Part shown: positions 1 to 4,996 of the stretch, piece after piece
How the letters are laid out: each line of letters opens with the position of its first letter
Position numbering within the stretch: the first letter of the stretch is position 1
Source of the DNA: Planctomycetota bacterium
GTDB taxonomy: Bacteria > Planctomycetota > PUPC01 > DSUN01
Assembly: GCA_016872875.1 (NCBI GenBank)
Contig: VGYW01000145.1
Coordinates: forward strand, 1 to 18,002
DNA: 18,002 nt
Direction of reading: 5' to 3'
Translations under genes and position numbers: made by a program
The notes under the pieces: generated by a model
The model's input: only the letters and a program-made list of their open reading frames with translations
The model's database searches: none
Told to the model about the DNA's origin: nothing

Positions 1-135
1 GAGGTGCCCCCCGAGGGCATCCCCTCCAAGACTCCCACGGCGGAGGAACTGGCCGAGAACCAGCACGCCGCGAAGCCGAAGGACTGGAAGCCCGAGAAGA
101 TTCAGCAGATGATTGACAGGTGGAACCAGCGGTAA
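1..135 (+). CDS. C-terminal end of an unknown protein (5' truncated)
   Basis: The reading frame is open from the first base to a TAA at 133-135 and gives the last 44 residues of a protein whose start lies outside the window. The tail is hydrophilic, rich in Lys, Glu, Pro and Gln, and ends in a short helix-like segment with Trp (KIQQMIDRWNQR). I see no recognisable domain. Codon usage is GC-rich like the rest of the window, which supports a real gene. A REP-like hairpin pair follows 23 bases after the stop, a common position for such elements. Function unknown. Confidence 0.55.
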   Translation, partial: EVPPEGIPSKTPTAEELAENQHAAKPKDWKPEKIQQMIDRWNQR

Positions 136-158
136 GGCGTCAAGGATGGGACCCGTTT

Positions 159-211
159 GTAGTGCGGCCTTCAGGCCGTCTCTTGGCGGGACGGGCTGAA
201 GCCCGCACTAC
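159..211. repeat. Inverted pair of REP-like hairpins with GTAG feet
   Basis: Two 22-base arms, 159-180 and 190-211, are near-perfect inverted copies, each beginning with GTAG when read outward-in. Each arm is itself a small hairpin (GGCCT-TC-AGGCC type). GTAG directly 5' of a hairpin is the signature of REP sequences mobilised by REP-associated tyrosine transposases, and paired inverted REPs form a BIME. The pair sits between two convergent genes, so it could also act as a bidirectional terminator. No RAYT gene is present in the window; the REP assignment is by structure only. Confidence 0.6.
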
Positions 212-240
212 GAACTGGCTCGTCCCCCTGCGCGCGGCAA

Positions 241-1050
241 TCAGGCGGCGGGGGAGGCGAGGATTTCGGCCACGACGCCCAGGTGGTCGGAGACGCGGTC
301 GGCCACGACCCGGTAGTGGCCGAAGTCGAGCTCAGGCGACACGAAAATCCAGTCGAGCCGCAGGCGCGGGCGAAGGGAGGGGAACGTGGCCAGGTGCTCC
401 GCCTCCGGCTGGCAGGTGCGCACGCCCAACACGTCCGCCAGAAGGTGAACCGCGTCGTTCCGCCGCTCCCACCAGCAGTTCATATCGCCCAGGATGATCA
501 GCGGGTTTTGGCGGTCGGCCAGCTCGCCCGCCATCTCCCGAATCTGCGTCCGCCGCAGCTTCTTCAGCAGGAAGTCCAGGTGCACCGACACCACGTCCAC
601 CGCCCGCGTCGGCGTCGCCGGGAATGGGAGCGTGGCGACGACGAAGCCCTTGCGCCCGCGCAGGGGCCAGCGCTTGAAGGTGAACGACTCCGGGTTGCCG
701 AGGGGGAGCCGCGAGAGGAGCGCCGTGCCGATGGAGACCTTTCGCTTGCCCACCTGGCGCGTGTGGTGCTCGCCCCAGAAGTGGTGAGCGTAGCCGCTGA
801 CCTCAGCAAGGTGCTCCACGTGATGGAACCGGCCGCTCCACAACGACGGCCCGTCGGCCTCCTGGAGCGCGATCACGTGCGGGGCCTCGCGCCGCAGCAC
901 AGCCGCCACCCGGGTGAGATTCTCGCGGAACCGGCGCGCGCGCACGAACACCTGCGTGGGCGCGAGCCGCCGCCCGTGGGCCACGTTCAGGCTCATCACC
1001 CGCAGCGACGCGGCCCGCGGGGCGCCGGGAGCAGCAACTCGGTGGCTCAT
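241..1050 (-). CDS. Endonuclease/exonuclease/phosphatase (EEP) family hydrolase
   Basis: A 269-residue protein carrying all the landmark motifs of the metal-dependent EEP fold (DNase I / AP endonuclease / inositol phosphatase superfamily). They are SLNVAHG (Asn22), ALQEAD (metal-binding Glu64), SVHLDF (His157), ILGDMNC (Asp189, Asn191), LDWIF (Asp233) and SDHLGV (Asp255-His256, the catalytic pair). No signal peptide is evident, so it probably acts in the cytoplasm. The substrate cannot be read from the sequence: it may be a nucleic acid or a phosphodiester. I chose the ATG at 1050. A TTG at 1113 would add 21 residues in the same frame, but nothing in them looks conserved. It stands alone, with no close same-strand neighbour. 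Confidence 0.85.
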   Translation of the reverse strand: MSHRVAAPGAPRAASLRVMSLNVAHGRRLAPTQVFVRARRFRENLTRVAAVLRREAPHVIALQEADGPSLWSGRFHHVEHLAEVSGYAHHFWGEHHTRQVGKRKVSIGTALLSRLPLGNPESFTFKRWPLRGRKGFVVATLPFPATPTRAVDVVSVHLDFLLKKLRRTQIREMAGELADRQNPLIILGDMNCWWERRNDAVHLLADVLGVRTCQPEAEHLATFPSLRPRLRLDWIFVSPELDFGHYRVVADRVSDHLGVVAEILASPAA

Positions 1051-1480
1051 CCGCGCTTCAATGCCTCGTTGTACGGCCTCATCTAGCCTATCACGCCGAG
1101 CGTGCGATTTCAAGGAAAAAGGCTGCCATCGGGTAATGCCTCAGTGGCGGGTAGCGGCGGCGCGTGAGCCCACGGCTCGCCGAGCGTCGCCGTGCTTCGC
1201 TATCCCGTCGGCGAAGCTGGGCGTCTGCGTGTGGGCTGCGTAGCCGCCTTTGCGGAAGCCGCCGAGCTCTGGCCCCTCCGATGTAGAGGGTCGCAAGGCG
1301 ACTCCGCGAGGGGTGCCGCTCGCTGGCGAGCGGCCAGGCCGTAACGCGAGTGAACGCTGAGCAGGCCCCGAAAAGGGTGATGCGGGGGCCGTTCAGGCTG
1401 ACGCACGTTCCGCGGCACACTGGCGCAGGAAGGGAATGCCGAAGTCGGACAAGGCCTGGCAGCCGCTGTCTTGCCTGCTC
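1051..1480. other. Long intergenic region without a supported gene
   Basis: About 430 bases lie between the EEP gene and a short repeat. Open frames here are overlapping, rich in Arg, Ala and Pro, and lack any family-like motif, so I do not call them. Several short GC-rich inverted segments are visible, for example around 1150-1215 and 1310-1345, but none is a clear terminator or a known RNA. The stretch may be decayed coding or repeat-derived DNA. It includes the unmapped promoter of the EEP gene. Confidence 0.5.
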
Positions 1481-1519
1481 ATTCGATATTCGACTTTCGG
1501 CGTTCGACATTCATCATTC
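1481..1519. repeat. Degenerate heptad repeat of the NTTCGAN type
   Basis: An AT-richer patch in otherwise GC-rich DNA reads as about five successive 7-base units close to ATTCGAC (attcgat, attcgac, tttcggc, gttcgac, attcatc). Short heptad arrays of this kind are common dispersed elements in PVC-group and other environmental genomes, as I recall. Nothing indicates function. It lies just beyond the stop codon of the lyase-like gene relic. Confidence 0.6.
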
Positions 1520-1534
1520 CCTTCGGCACAGACC

Positions 1535-1690
1535 CTACGGCGCCGAGGGAACCGTCGGCGTGAACTGGCGCTCCCACACGGGCGGGAAGGCCATGTCGCG
1601 CAGCACCAGTTCGTGCTCGCCATCGAGGGTGGAGACGGCGATGAGCTGGGTGCCCGGCCACGGCCGGCGCTGGCGGTCCGCTATCTGGTT
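1535..1690 (-). pseudogene. Relic of the 3' end of a heparinase-like gene
   Basis: Read on the minus strand, this stretch encodes TQLIAVSTLDGEHELVLRDM, then AFPPVWERQFTPT, and ends at a TAG at 1535-1537. This is almost the same as the C-terminus of the intact gene at 4997-8557. Over 101 bases (1561-1661 against 5023-5123) I count 91 identities. Most differences leave the encoded residues unchanged, so the copy diverged while still under protein-level selection or derives from a paralogue. Upstream, similarity stops within about ten codons and no start or lyase domain is present. It is therefore a 3' fragment. A REP-like pair lies just upstream at 1707-1762. Confidence 0.8.
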
Positions 1691-1706
1691 TCTGCTGCGG
1701 AAAATC

Positions 1707-1762
1707 GTAGGGACGGGCGGCTCGCCTGTCCCATCTTCGACACGCGAGCCGCGTGTCGCTAC
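1707..1762. repeat. Inverted pair of REP-like hairpins; supplies a stop codon
   Basis: The left arm 1707-1732 starts GTAG followed by a GGACGGGCG-gct-CGCCTGTCC hairpin. The right arm 1739-1762, read on the minus strand, starts GTAG followed by a perfect 9-bp hairpin (CGACACGCG-gct-CGCGTGTCG). The two arms share the layout of the pair at 159-211 but differ in stem sequence, with compensating changes. The TAG inside the right arm's GTAG foot is the stop codon of the 73-residue gene at 1759-1980, so the element abuts that gene exactly. Confidence 0.6.
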
Positions 1763-1980
1763 GCCCGCCGCCGGCGCTTCTTGGGGAGGCCGCGGCTCTC
1801 CTTGACGAGGTCACGAACGTCCGGATTGCCCAGCCAGCCGTGGCGTTCCTTCGTATAGTCGCCGGAGCCGGTCTCGGAGTACTGAAGGAACCTGACCATG
1901 CCCACGGGGCCCAGCGCGCGATGCAGGGCCGCCAGCCCCTTGCGGCGAATCTGATCCATGGTCATCTCTTTGGCGCTCAT
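1759..1980 (-). CDS. Small basic protein, probable partner of a PIN nuclease
   Basis: A 73-residue protein beginning MSAKEMTMDQIRRKGLAA, with a helical N-terminal half, a central GPVGMVRFLQ segment, then GSGDYTKERHGWL and a strongly basic tail (KKRRRRA). I recall similar small orphan proteins in many genomes, but I cannot name a family with certainty. Its ATG overlaps the TGA of the upstream PIN-domain remnant as ATGA, so the two were translationally coupled. That is the usual layout of a toxin-antitoxin pair, here with the nuclease first. With the PIN gene broken, this gene may be an orphan antitoxin. The stop codon falls inside a REP-like repeat. Confidence 0.65.
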   Translation of the reverse strand: MSAKEMTMDQIRRKGLAALHRALGPVGMVRFLQYSETGSGDYTKERHGWLGNPDVRDLVKESRGLPKKRRRRA

Positions 1981-2178
1981 AGTTGGCCGACCTCTCTTAC
2001 CCAGAGGATGGGGTTCATCACTCGGACACGGAGCTTGCTCTTGTGTCGTGAAGCCTTGCGGAGCAAGTCATCGTCCGTTGTCAGGAACACGTCAGCTCTG
2101 CCGCTCTCCGCGCAGGCGGCTCCCTGCAATCGACATCTTACGCTGACATCCGCGGCCTTGTCAAGCTGGGCAAGGTAA
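1977..2178 (-). pseudogene. C-terminal remnant of a PIN-domain nuclease (VapC-like)
   Basis: The last 60-70 residues of this frame contain ACAESGRADVFLTTDDDLLR, followed by KLRVRVMNPILWVREV. This matches the C-terminal half of PIN nucleases: an acidic residue in the final helix, the TTDD active-site segment, and the terminal 'NPxxW' strand-helix. The N-terminal half with the first catalytic Asp is missing. Further upstream the frame turns into Arg/Gly/Pro-rich non-coding sequence, and the segment around VRCRL already looks frameshifted. The nuclease is almost certainly dead. It overlaps the next gene by 4 bases (ATGA). Confidence 0.65.
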
Positions 2179-2398
2179 GTGTACGGTTCCGTTCTGGGCG
2201 GTTCAAGGTATGGGGCTGTCGCCCGTCCGCAGACCCCTCCCGTCGCTCCGCCCCCCTCCTGCGCCCGCTTGTTGACGGGGGGGCAGCCTTCCGCTTCAGC
2301 GGGGCCGGCTGGCCGGCGCAGAGCCTTCCCCGTTCCCACAGCCCAGCGGGGCGGCTCCGCTCCTATCCAGTCCTTCCCCGTCCGCCCTCCGTTGGAAG

Positions 2399-2434
2399 TT
2401 GGGGGGCCGCCCCTTTCAGGGGCTTGCCCCCCAA
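2399..2434. repeat. Two-tier GC-rich hairpin
   Basis: The outer stem TTGGGGGG (2399-2406) pairs with CCCCCCAA (2427-2434), and the inner stem GCCCCT (2409-2414) pairs with AGGGGC (2418-2423) around a three-base loop. It is very stable in either strand, but no run of T follows, so a classic intrinsic terminator is not supported. It may be a dispersed repeat or a barrier structure. Confidence 0.55.
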
Positions 2435-2477
2435 ACCCCTTCCTACCTATGAGCCGTTGGCTTCGGCAGCAGCCCAG

Positions 2478-2601
2478 TGAAGCAATGTGGGCGGAGCAAG
2501 AGTTCTCTCGCCCCGTTCGGGGCTTTCCGAATGGGCTTCCGCGGCGGTCACACGCGAATGCGGCCAATGGGTGAGACGGCCGGCCGAAGCCCATTGCTTC
2601 A
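2478..2601. repeat. Mutually exclusive inverted repeats (candidate structured RNA or repeat)
   Basis: TGAAGCAATG at 2478-2487 is the perfect complement of CATTGCTTCA at 2592-2601. AATGGGCTTC at 2530-2539 is the perfect complement of GAAGCCCATT at 2586-2595. The two 10-bp stems share 2592-2595 and cannot form together. An outer weaker pairing (2455-2466 with 2611-2622) encloses both. Alternative pairing of this kind occurs in attenuators, structured RNAs and mobile-element ends. I cannot assign it to a known RNA family. Confidence 0.4.
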
Positions 2602-2772
2602 TCCCGCCGCAAGCCGACAACGAGGGCGTTAGCAGGAAGCGGAGCGGCATCTCCGCCAAGCGGCACCGGGCCCTATCAAGGGCGACAACTCCTTCCAACC
2701 CCATGCGAAGCCCCGCCGCATGTTCCTTTGCTCGGAATTCCACACCAGGCGCCGCGTAGAACTGCGACTTGA

Positions 2773-2889
2773 CTCCTCGTCTTCACGCGAGTAGCATCGT
2801 GTTACTGGCTCAACCGCGCCCCCCTCCTCCCCGACTCCCGCTACGAGCCTGACCCGGCGGAGTGGGTGGACCACCGGGAACGGAGGTAG
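2773..2889 (+). pseudogene. C-terminal remnant of a DUF4258-like toxin
   Basis: An open frame from just after a TGA (2770-2772) to a TAG at 2887-2889 ends DSRYEPDPAEWVDHRERR. The 'YxPDPxxWxDxRxR' ending is, from memory, typical of DUF4258 proteins, which are often encoded directly upstream of YgiT-type zinc-finger antitoxins. A YgiT-type gene starts here two bases after the stop. No start codon or upstream domain remains in frame: the sequence before DSRY is short and unlike the family. I read it as the last exon-like scrap of a broken toxin gene. A chance match of a short motif is possible, but the exact position argues against it. Confidence 0.5.
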
Positions 2890-2891
2890 CC

Positions 2892-3128
2892 ATGTCGAGC
2901 TTCAAGTGCCACGTGTGCGGAGGCGAGGCCGCCCGGGACGAGTTCCTCCGCGAAGTGTTCACCGTGGAAGGCCGAAGGATGCTCGTCGAGCGCATCCAGG
3001 CCGAAGTCTGCCGCCGCTGCGGCGAGGCCAGCTTCTCGCGGGAAACCGCCGAGCACATCCGCCGACTCGTCCACGGCGCCGGCCACCCCGTGCGCACCGA
3101 GCCGCTGGAGGTCTACGCACTGGTCTGA
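2892..3128 (+). CDS. YgiT-type zinc-finger antitoxin-like protein
   Basis: A 78-residue protein with two CxxC knuckles, Cys6/Cys9 (CHVCGG) and Cys40/Cys43 (CRRCGE), separated by a Thr/Val-rich beta segment. This is the layout of the YgiT-type zinc finger, the N-terminal metal-binding domain of MqsA. No C-terminal helix-turn-helix domain is present, so it would neutralise or stabilise a partner rather than repress DNA alone. I chose the ATG at 2892, which has GGAGG about six bases upstream; a GTG at 2862 would precede that site. It follows a DUF4258-like remnant by two bases, fitting a former toxin-antitoxin pair whose toxin has been lost. Confidence 0.75.
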   Translation: MSSFKCHVCGGEAARDEFLREVFTVEGRRMLVERIQAEVCRRCGEASFSRETAEHIRRLVHGAGHPVRTEPLEVYALV

Positions 3129-3252
3129 GGGCGACGCCACCGGCCCCCCACCCAACCCAAATGCCCAACAACGCGAGCGTCTCCATGCCCATGCTCCTCA
3201 ATGCGGCGATGCAGTATAGCGCCGGCAACTTGCGGGGTCAACGAGCGCGACG

Positions 3253-3450
3253 GGCAGTGAGAGGCGAGCCGGGGTTGACAAAGCCGCTTGCCGCTGTACA
3301 ATCGAGGTTGGGCCAAACAGAGAGCCCTTGCCGCGCTGGCAATTGAGAGGCCACTGGGGGAAGACCCCGTGCTGCACTCCGAGTGGGATCCCGATAGGGC
3401 TGAAGCCAATGTGTGGAAGGAAAGCGGCCGGCAGTGAGACACGAGCCGGG
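3253..3450. promoter_or_regulatory. Direct repeat pair around the HEPN promoter and leader
   Basis: A 21-base sequence at 3253-3273 (ggcagtgaga..cgagccggg) recurs at 3430-3450 with 19 of 21 identities. The first copy ends one base before the -35 box of the promoter at 3275-3302, and the second lies 36 bases before the HEPN start codon. Two matching sites flanking a promoter and its leader could be operators for an autoregulator or silencer. They could equally be copies of a dispersed repeat. Confidence 0.4.
3275..3302 (+). promoter_or_regulatory. Sigma-70-type promoter for the HEPN-DUF1883 pair
   Basis: TTGACA at 3275-3280, a 16-base spacer, then TACAAT at 3297-3302. This is the best consensus promoter in the window. 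Transcription would begin near 3309 and leave an untranslated leader of roughly 180 bases before the HEPN gene, unusually long for a two-gene module. The leader contains the second copy of the direct repeat. Confidence 0.6.
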
Positions 3451-3486
3451 CAACGCACGGTTCGGCGGCAGTAAGGGGAGCTTCGC

Positions 3487-4122
3487 ATGAGCGCAGAGCG
3501 GCTCCGTGATGAGTTCCTGAACACCTTACGACACATCGGCGACATCGTGTCCAAGGTAACGCAGAATAGCGGTCCCCACGGCACCTTTTCGGCACCAGAT
3601 CTCCACAAGATCGCCGAGGGACTGTTTCTCTCGGCGTTGACCCACTGGGAGCAGTTCACCCATTACTTGCTTGTCCAGGACCTGGCCACCGCGCAAGGCT
3701 CGAAACTCCATAGAGGCGTGAGGCAGTTTCGTACCGCCCGCGCGGCATGGCGCCTGGCGAATCAGATGCTCAGCCATCCCGATCATCCGCAGAGATTCAT
3801 TGAGTGGTCGGACTACGTGGATGTACTATCAAGGGCGAATGAGTTCATCGGCCCCGGTAACCGTTTCGCGGCCACACCGCTGCCGCGGCGTGACGACCTT
3901 GCTTTGCTCAGGCGAGTCCGCAACGCTATCGCTCACAGAAGCGACAAGGCATGGGGCAGTTTCCTTGCCCTGTGCCGTGACCGGCCGTTCTCCATTCCGC
4001 CTGCTCAAATGCGAGGGATGACTCCGGGGCGGTTTCTCGTTGCCCATACTTGGAATGGTCAGCCTGTACTTCGTGACGCGATCTCGTTGCTGCACGCTGC
4101 TGCACGCCATCTCGTGCCCTAG
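3487..4122 (+). CDS. HEPN-domain protein, probable ribonuclease toxin/effector
   Basis: A 211-residue, mostly helical cytoplasmic protein with no signal peptide or membrane segment. Near the C-terminal end of a helix it has RNAIAH (Arg145-Asn146...His150), which is the Rx4-6H motif with a polar residue after Arg that defines HEPN ribonucleases. Further upstream, LSALTHWEQFTHYLL resembles the first helix of RiboL-PSP-type HEPN domains. The final 40 residues form an extra tail of unknown role. Start: ATG at 3487, with an AAGGGGAG site about five bases upstream. The DUF1883 gene follows after 18 bases with its own strong ribosome-binding site, so the two form an operon. Base composition is slightly lower in GC than the neighbours, compatible with transfer. 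The HEPN call rests on the motif and predicted helicity; the target RNA is unknown. Confidence 0.65.
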   Translation: MSAERLRDEFLNTLRHIGDIVSKVTQNSGPHGTFSAPDLHKIAEGLFLSALTHWEQFTHYLLVQDLATAQGSKLHRGVRQFRTARAAWRLANQMLSHPDHPQRFIEWSDYVDVLSRANEFIGPGNRFAATPLPRRDDLALLRRVRNAIAHRSDKAWGSFLALCRDRPFSIPPAQMRGMTPGRFLVAHTWNGQPVLRDAISLLHAAARHLVP

Positions 4123-4140
4123 GGGGAAGGAGGAAAAGAC

Positions 4141-4413
4141 ATGACAGACCATCTGCACAAGCGCCTCTTCCTAAGACAAGGAGACGTCGTCGAGGTCGAT
4201 TGCGACACGCAGGCGAACGTCTTGCTGATGGATGACGGGGATTACTCAAGCTACCGAACCGGACGATCGTACCGGTACTATGGCGGCTTCTTCACGCATT
4301 TCCCGGCACGGCTCTCGCCGCCCCATTCGGGCTACTGGAATGTCGTGCTTGATCTTGGAGGCGGACGCGCAACGATTCGCCATTCCATGCGGGTCGTTAG
4401 TATCGGAGCCTAG
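4141..4413 (+). CDS. DUF1883 domain protein
   Basis: A 90-residue all-beta-looking protein that is essentially one DUF1883 domain. Recognisable segments are LHKRLFLRQGDVVEVDCDTQ (residues 5-24), then NVLLMDD, SSYRTGRSYRYYGGFF (36-51), FPARLSPPHSGYWNVVLDLGG (about 54-74) and a closing strand. From memory, DUF1883 also occurs fused to TIR domains, where the TIR part is the likely effector; its own function is not established. AAGGAGG lies a few bases before the ATG at 4141 and the upstream HEPN gene ends 18 bases earlier, so the pair is co-transcribed. It is probably the sensor, inhibitor or antitoxin partner of the HEPN protein. Binding partner and ligand are unknown. Confidence 0.8.
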   Translation: MTDHLHKRLFLRQGDVVEVDCDTQANVLLMDDGDYSSYRTGRSYRYYGGFFTHFPARLSPPHSGYWNVVLDLGGGRATIRHSMRVVSIGA

Positions 4414-4633
4414 GTTGCGTGTTGACCGCTATGGCCCACCGAGCGACATTGGAAATAGGGAAGGATCAGGCTGCTGCGCTCTTCCCTGCACACGAGCCAC
4501 CGCGGTTCGGTCGGAGGGAACCAGGGGGCGTTGTCGGACGCACAGCTATGGAGCCGACAGGGGGGCTGCAATCCCACGCACACCTGGCCTTCCCTGAGAG
4601 AGGAAAGCCGCCATCTGGTGCCGGGAACCCAGA

Positions 4634-4965
4634 TTAGCCCTGGCGCGCGCTCACGACGGACTGCAGCCACCAGCGGGTGTTTCGTTCGCGGCCAGATCGA
4701 GCCTGGCGCTCGAAATACAGCGTCATTTCGGCCCCGGCGGTGGTGCGGATGCGATACCAGTGCTTGCGGACGTATCGCTCGTCGCTTCCGGACGTGCAGG
4801 GGCCGGTCTGGCGCCATTGATCGAGGACTTCCGCGACCTCGTGTTCTTCGCCGCGCCAGCGGAGCGCATCGGCAGCCCCGGCTCGCCCGTCGCCATCCGG
4901 CGGGTGTCCATCGCCTCCGCAATCGGCTCGATCGCCTCGCCGATGAAGTGCTTGCTGATCGCCAT
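4634..4965 (-). pseudogene. Frameshifted DUF6504-like small protein
   Basis: Starting at the ATG at 4965 the product begins MAISKHFIGEAIEPIAEAMD. Near 4865-4885 the family-like sequence moves to another frame, continuing LRWRGEEHEVAEVLDQWRQT and later KHWYRIRTTAGAEMTLYFER and WWLQSVVSA, to a TAA at 4634-4636. Joined together the pieces make about 110 residues shaped like DUF6504: an 'FIGExI' start, a 'WRGxxxxVxEVLDxW' core, and an aromatic beta end. The total length of 332 bases is one short of a whole number of codons, so a single-base deletion explains it. It starts 31 bases after the heparinase-like gene on the same strand. A sequencing or assembly error remains possible. Function is unknown even for intact relatives. 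Confidence 0.55.
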
Positions 4966-4996
4966 GCCGGGACTCCGAGCCGAGCAAGGTGGCGGC

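Larger units (their letters stand above)
2179..2772. other. Non-coding, strongly structured intergenic region
   Basis: Roughly 590 bases with no credible gene on either strand. They hold a two-tier GC hairpin at 2399-2434 and a set of competing inverted repeats between 2455 and 2622, both listed separately. Open frames across it are low-complexity and end without family resemblance. It separates the PIN remnant from the DUF4258-like remnant, so it may contain DNA that displaced the 5' ends of both toxin genes. Confidence 0.5.

Noticed and set aside
120..497. Plus-strand open frames across 120-1243
   Set aside because: They are Arg/Pro/Gly-rich shadows of the EEP gene and of the REP pair.
2150..2200. 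Group II intron domain V-like GTACGGTTC
   Set aside because: Only the short 3' half matches; there is no complementary AGC-containing 5' half, no bulge pattern and no reverse transcriptase gene.
2440..2640. Possible integron attC site (a GGGCGTTAGC end at about 2615-2632 with inverted repeats inside)
   Set aside because: The opposite end lacks the required RYYYAAC/GTTRRRY core, and the cassettes nearby are not in a uniform orientation. An HattCI-type covariance search would be decisive.
4414..4633. Short frames between DUF1883 and the DUF6504-like gene
   Set aside because: No motif, no ribosome-binding site; treated as intergenic DNA between converging genes.
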